Positions 5,267-7,264 of a stretch of DNA of 7,264 nt are shown here, one piece after another. Position 1 is the first letter of the stretch; each line of letters begins with the position of its first letter. This stretch comes from Bacillota bacterium. Its GTDB lineage: Bacteria; Bacillota; Clostridia; Acetivibrionales; JAKOSZ01. Where the stretch lies: contig JAKOSZ010000368.1 of the NCBI GenBank assembly GCA_029776555.1, forward strand, positions 1 to 7,264. The letters run 5' to 3'. The notes under the pieces are model-generated. The model did not search any database, was not told where the DNA came from, and worked only from the letters and a program-made list of their open reading frames with translations. The position numbers and the translations under genes were made by a program.

Positions 5267-5295
5267 ATTATAATTGTAACTAATAGTTAACGCAA
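5267..5295 (-). promoter_or_regulatory. Second candidate promoter with palindrome in its spacer
   Basis: On the minus strand TATAAT (5267-5272) lies 17 bases from TTGCGT (5290-5295, 3 of 6). The spacer holds TAACTA-A-TAGTTA (5277-5289), a perfect 13-base palindrome in the place a repressor often binds. The -10 region reads ATTATAAT, so a plus-strand -10 (5269-5274) with TGGAAA (5246-5251, spacer 17) is also possible and would read toward the LCP gene as antisense. Confidence 0.4.
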
Positions 5296-5332
5296 GGGAA
5301 ATTCCAAAGAAAATCGGGTGACAGGTTAGGTC

Positions 5333-5357
5333 ATTTTTGATCGGAAGATTGTCAAAA
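5333..5357. repeat. Inverted repeat past the LCP gene stop
   Basis: TTTTTGA and TCAAAAA are separated by 11 bases, beginning about 25 bases past the LCP stop codon. There is no GC-rich stem followed by a T-run, so it is a poor rho-independent terminator. It may still mark the 3' end of the transcript. Confidence 0.3.
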
Positions 5358-5380
5358 ACCCTTCCTTTCCGGCCTTACAG

Positions 5381-6319
5381 CTACTTGAAAAAATTCTCGT
5401 CAATGATTTTTTTTGTCTCCTGAGGGTCATAAATGAAATACCAGATGTTTTGCCTGTAGATTGAGTCGCCCGGAAGGGTGAAGGTTTTTATTTCGTCGTA
5501 CTTCACATTCCTGACCTGGTCAATGTAGCAGCTTACGTCCGAGATGCCGATGTTGGTCTTGACGTGCTCCTTTATGAGCCTGAAGATTTCATCAATTTTA
5601 TATAAGTATCTTATATTGAGCTTCTGCTTAATTATCTGTTTTATAAACTCCTGCTGAACCTTCATCCTGTCTATGTCGGCATGCCTGTAGCCAGTGCCCG
5701 GCCTGTTCCCCTGCCTGTATCTCACGAACTGCTCGGCCTTCCTGCCGTCCAGCAGCTGGAGCCCTTTTCTCAAATGAATATGTAAGTTTTGAGAGTAGTC
5801 GTCATAGTGCATGTCAAAGGGGACGTAGACCTCCACCCCGCCCAGAAGATCCACGATTTTCCTGAAGCCCTTAAGGTCCATGGTCACATAGTCGCGAATG
5901 GGAAGCCCGGTGATCTCCTCCACCTTGGCAGCCACCAGGGCCTCTCCCCCCCTGGCGTACAGGGAGTTTATCTTTGTGCCCCGGCCGTTATGGATGACCC
6001 TTGTATCCCTGGCTATGGACATTATGTTGAGCTTCCCCTGTTCCGGACTGAAATTAAACAGAATTATGGTGTCGGTCCTGGCGTTGTATTCATCCAGTCC
6101 CAGCACAAGGGCGTTTACCGGCCTTTTTCCTTCCGAACCGGCGTCGCCGGGCTCCTGCGGCTTTTCCTTCTCACTTTCCCCGGCCATCTCCGTCTGCCTT
6201 TCGGGATAGAACCTTTCCCGCGGTTCAAAATCCAGGGACCCGATTGCCCATATGCCTTCAAAAAAAAGCCCGACCATTACAAGAAAACTTGCCGTGATTA
6301 TTAACCTGTTCCATTTCAT
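5381..6319 (-). CDS. LytR-CpsA-Psr (LCP) family cell-wall ligase
   Basis: A 312-residue membrane-anchored protein. LCP enzymes transfer undecaprenyl-linked glycopolymers such as teichoic acids or capsule to peptidoglycan outside the membrane. A single N-terminal membrane segment at about 6-26 is followed by a charged linker (about 30-65) and the LCP domain: A-L-V-L-G-L-D at 70-76, R81-T-D-T, S-I-A-R-D-T at 101-106 (usually S-I-P-R-D-T), K-I-N at 116-118, V-D-L-L-G-G-V at 156-162, and R200-x-R202 followed by D-I-D-R at 215-218. These Arg/Asp residues bind the pyrophosphate and metal in the family. No C-terminal LytR_C extension is seen. An in-frame TAA lies just upstream of the ATG at 6319, fixing the start. 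The only purine-rich site (GGGGG) is 13 bases away, so translation initiation looks weak. Confidence 0.92.
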   Translation of the reverse strand: MKWNRLIITASFLVMVGLFFEGIWAIGSLDFEPRERFYPERQTEMAGESEKEKPQEPGDAGSEGKRPVNALVLGLDEYNARTDTIILFNFSPEQGKLNIMSIARDTRVIHNGRGTKINSLYARGGEALVAAKVEEITGLPIRDYVTMDLKGFRKIVDLLGGVEVYVPFDMHYDDYSQNLHIHLRKGLQLLDGRKAEQFVRYRQGNRPGTGYRHADIDRMKVQQEFIKQIIKQKLNIRYLYKIDEIFRLIKEHVKTNIGISDVSCYIDQVRNVKYDEIKTFTLPGDSIYRQNIWYFIYDPQETKKIIDENFFK

Positions 6320-6491
6320 GCGGCATCTTTACCCCCGGAAAATCACCCTTAACGGCGCCCCCTTTGCGCCGGCCCAACAAGTTCATCGATTCTATTATTC
6401 CTACCCTTCCGTTTTTAAATATGGAAATTGTTGCTTTTGGACAGGTAAGGGCCAGGCTTGGAAACCTCTCAATACTTGGGGAAAGCGTCAC
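6258..6491 (-). CDS. Doubtful 77-codon ORF overlapping the LCP gene start
   Basis: A GTG at 6491 opens 77 codons that run 62 bases into the LCP gene in another frame. GGAGG lies 9 bases upstream, but the same site is better placed (5 bases) for ATG at 6495, which gives only 8 codons (MSDAFPKY, then TGA). A 10-codon frame from ATG at 6520 ends in a TGA overlapping the GTG. No domain is recognised, and the tail overlapping the LCP gene looks like a shadow. It may be an upstream reading frame tuning LCP translation, or chance. Confidence 0.2.
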   Translation of the reverse strand: MTLSPSIERFPSLALTCPKATISIFKNGRVGIIESMNLLGRRKGGAVKGDFPGVKMPHEMEQVNNHGKFSCNGRAFF

Positions 6492-6759
6492 TCATATTTC
6501 CCTCCGCCTGCCTCTGCCATCCCCTTAATTTTTTAAGAGAAGGCGCCGCCGAAAAATGGGCTCCCCGGGCAGGGGGGAAATCCATAGACTTATTTCAAAC
6601 AGGGTTGTCACAGTTATGGATGTCCTGGCCTTTTATGGTTGTTTTGGGGACAAGGGTGTAATATAATGTAACTGGCAGGAATCTGCATATTTGCGTAATG
6701 TGAAAAGAATTTTAAGCCGGGTATTGCATGGTTTGCGAAACGGCAGGGAGGGGTTTTCC
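6320..6759. other. Divergent intergenic region between LCP and DUF4380 genes
   Basis: A 440-base gap with the rightward promoter at 6639-6667. A convincing leftward promoter for the LCP gene was not found. It holds the minus-strand upstream reading frames at about 6491-6520, a TCCCC / GGGGA inverted repeat in a GC-rich patch (about 6562-6579), and CTTAA-TTTT-TTAAG at 6524-6537. No RNA gene is recognised. Confidence 0.5.
6639..6667 (+). promoter_or_regulatory. Promoter of the DUF4380 gene
   Basis: TATAAT (6662-6667) with TTGTTT (6639-6644; TTG matches) at a 17-base spacer. The predicted start is near 6674, with a leader of about 85 bases. Within it GTTT-GCG-AAAC (6731-6741) is a near-palindrome close to the ribosome binding site and could be an operator. 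Confidence 0.55.
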
Positions 6760-7264
6760 ATGGCTGACATCAGTATTAAAAAAATTGAATACAAGGGCTG
6801 GAAGAACTGCGTAGAGGTCAGCAACGGCATTGTGGACCTGGTGGCGACAACCGATGTGGGCCCCAGGGTCATACGCTTCGGGTTTGCGGGCGGGAAAAAC
6901 GAGTTCTGTGAAGTGGCGGAGGACCTGGGCACGGTGGGGGGAGACCAGTGGAAGATGTACGGCGGCCACAGGCTGTGGCACAGTCCTGAAATCATGCCCC
7001 GCACATATTTCCCGGATAACGGGAAGGTGGCCTGGAGGAGAAGGAAGAACGGAATAGTCCTAGATCAGCCTGTAGAAAGCACCACGGGAATAAAAAAGGA
7101 CATTGAAATCACCATGTCCCCCGACGAGGCAAAAGTCACCCTGGTACACAGGCTTACCAACATGGGGGCCTGGGCCGTTGAACTGGCCGCGTGGCCCATC
7201 ACGGTGATGGCTCCCGGCGGCAGGGAGATCATCCCCCAGGTCAAGGTGGACACGGGTCTTTTGC
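6760..7264 (+). CDS. DUF4380 / mutarotase-fold protein, 3' end outside the window
   Basis: The first 168 codons of a rightward gene that is still open at the window edge. The product resembles DUF4380 proteins, which have a galactose-mutarotase-like beta-sandwich and are predicted to bind or act on carbohydrate. Recognisable parts are T-D-V-G-P-R-V-I-R-F at 31-40, Y-G-G-H-R-L-W-H-S-P-E at 67-77, P-R-T-Y-F-P-D-N at 80-87, H-R-L-T-N at 130-134, and W-P-I-T-V-M-A-P-G-G at 145-154. H70, H74 and H130 are candidate active-site or ligand residues. No signal peptide is seen. GGAGGGG lies 6 bases before the ATG, and a promoter is at 6639-6667. Family members are usually near 300 residues, so about half is visible. 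The reaction and substrate are unproven. Confidence 0.8.
   Translation, partial: MADISIKKIEYKGWKNCVEVSNGIVDLVATTDVGPRVIRFGFAGGKNEFCEVAEDLGTVGGDQWKMYGGHRLWHSPEIMPRTYFPDNGKVAWRRRKNGIVLDQPVESTTGIKKDIEITMSPDEAKVTLVHRLTNMGAWAVELAAWPITVMAPGGREIIPQVKVDTGLL

Larger units (their letters stand above)
4848..5380. other. AT-rich intergenic region with promoters, no recognised gene
   Basis: This 533-base gap holds two candidate leftward promoters, several palindromes and a transcribed leader of about 315 nt before the gene at 4847. No riboswitch, tRNA, 6S, SRP or other RNA family that I know fits the leader. In it AACGGC / GCCGTT (about 5113-5079) competes with AGAAACGC / GCGTTTTT (about 5093-5070), two alternative hairpins. 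A long purine run (about 5040-5070 on the minus strand) follows. The only open frames are a doubtful 66-codon ORF and a 12-codon ORF. Confidence 0.6.

Noticed and set aside
5348..5356. Spo0A box (ATTGTCAAA, 8 of 9 to TTTGTCRAA)
   Set aside because: It lies past the 3' end of the LCP gene, not at a promoter, and forms part of an AT-rich inverted repeat. Such matches are common by chance.
5323..5380. Rho-independent terminator after the LCP gene
   Set aside because: Only weak stems (CGGAA/TTCCG, TTTTTGA/TCAAAAA) are present, without a following T-run.
6633..7004. 123-residue minus-strand ORF
   Set aside because: Antisense to the DUF4380 gene, whose motifs, promoter and ribosome binding site are clear.

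Overview
The window looks like chromosomal DNA from a Clostridia-type Firmicute. The signs are strong AGGAGG-type ribosome binding sites, sigma-A promoters in AT-rich gaps, a LytR-CpsA-Psr (LCP) cell-wall protein, and moderately GC-rich genes with AGG/AGA arginine codons. Family-4 uracil-DNA glycosylase and the ASRT-type small protein fit a possibly thermophilic, sugar-fermenting clostridium, but the species cannot be read from the sequence.

Layout, left to right. Bases 1-13 are the first codons of a leftward gene cut by the window edge. Bases 50-480 hold a cluster of short palindromic repeats: copies with a GGGACGGTTCT-like core on the + strand at 50-283, and copies in the opposite orientation at 369-455. 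From 469 to 4243 there is a leftward operon. In transcription order it encodes a family-4 uracil-DNA glycosylase, a PHP-domain metal phosphoesterase, rhamnulokinase RhaB and a small protein of the Anabaena-sensory-rhodopsin-transducer (ASRT) family. Its genes are tightly spaced (12, 54 and 1 nt apart), and a good extended -10 promoter lies upstream at 4319-4348. Bases 4372-4408 carry a terminator for the next leftward gene, a small helical protein of unknown function (4536-4847). A 530-base AT-rich gap (4848-5380) contains a perfect consensus promoter, TTGACA-17-TATAAT, pointing left with a leader of about 315 nt. A second, palindrome-decorated candidate promoter lies upstream of it. Bases 5381-6319 encode an LCP-family protein, leftward. 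After a 440-base divergent gap, a rightward DUF4380/mutarotase-fold protein starts at 6760 and runs off the window.

The biological theme is deoxy-sugar (rhamnose) use. RhaB phosphorylates rhamnulose. The ASRT-like protein is translationally coupled to rhaB and is probably a small-molecule binding accessory rather than a photosensory partner, since no rhodopsin gene is present. The PHP protein is probably a phosphoesterase with an unknown substrate. The DUF4380 protein belongs to a carbohydrate-binding fold. Having a DNA repair glycosylase lead a sugar operon is odd.

The least explained parts are the inverted-orientation repeat cluster, the perfect promoter with a long leader that contains no recognised RNA, and an interlocked pair of inverted repeats at 4416-4461.
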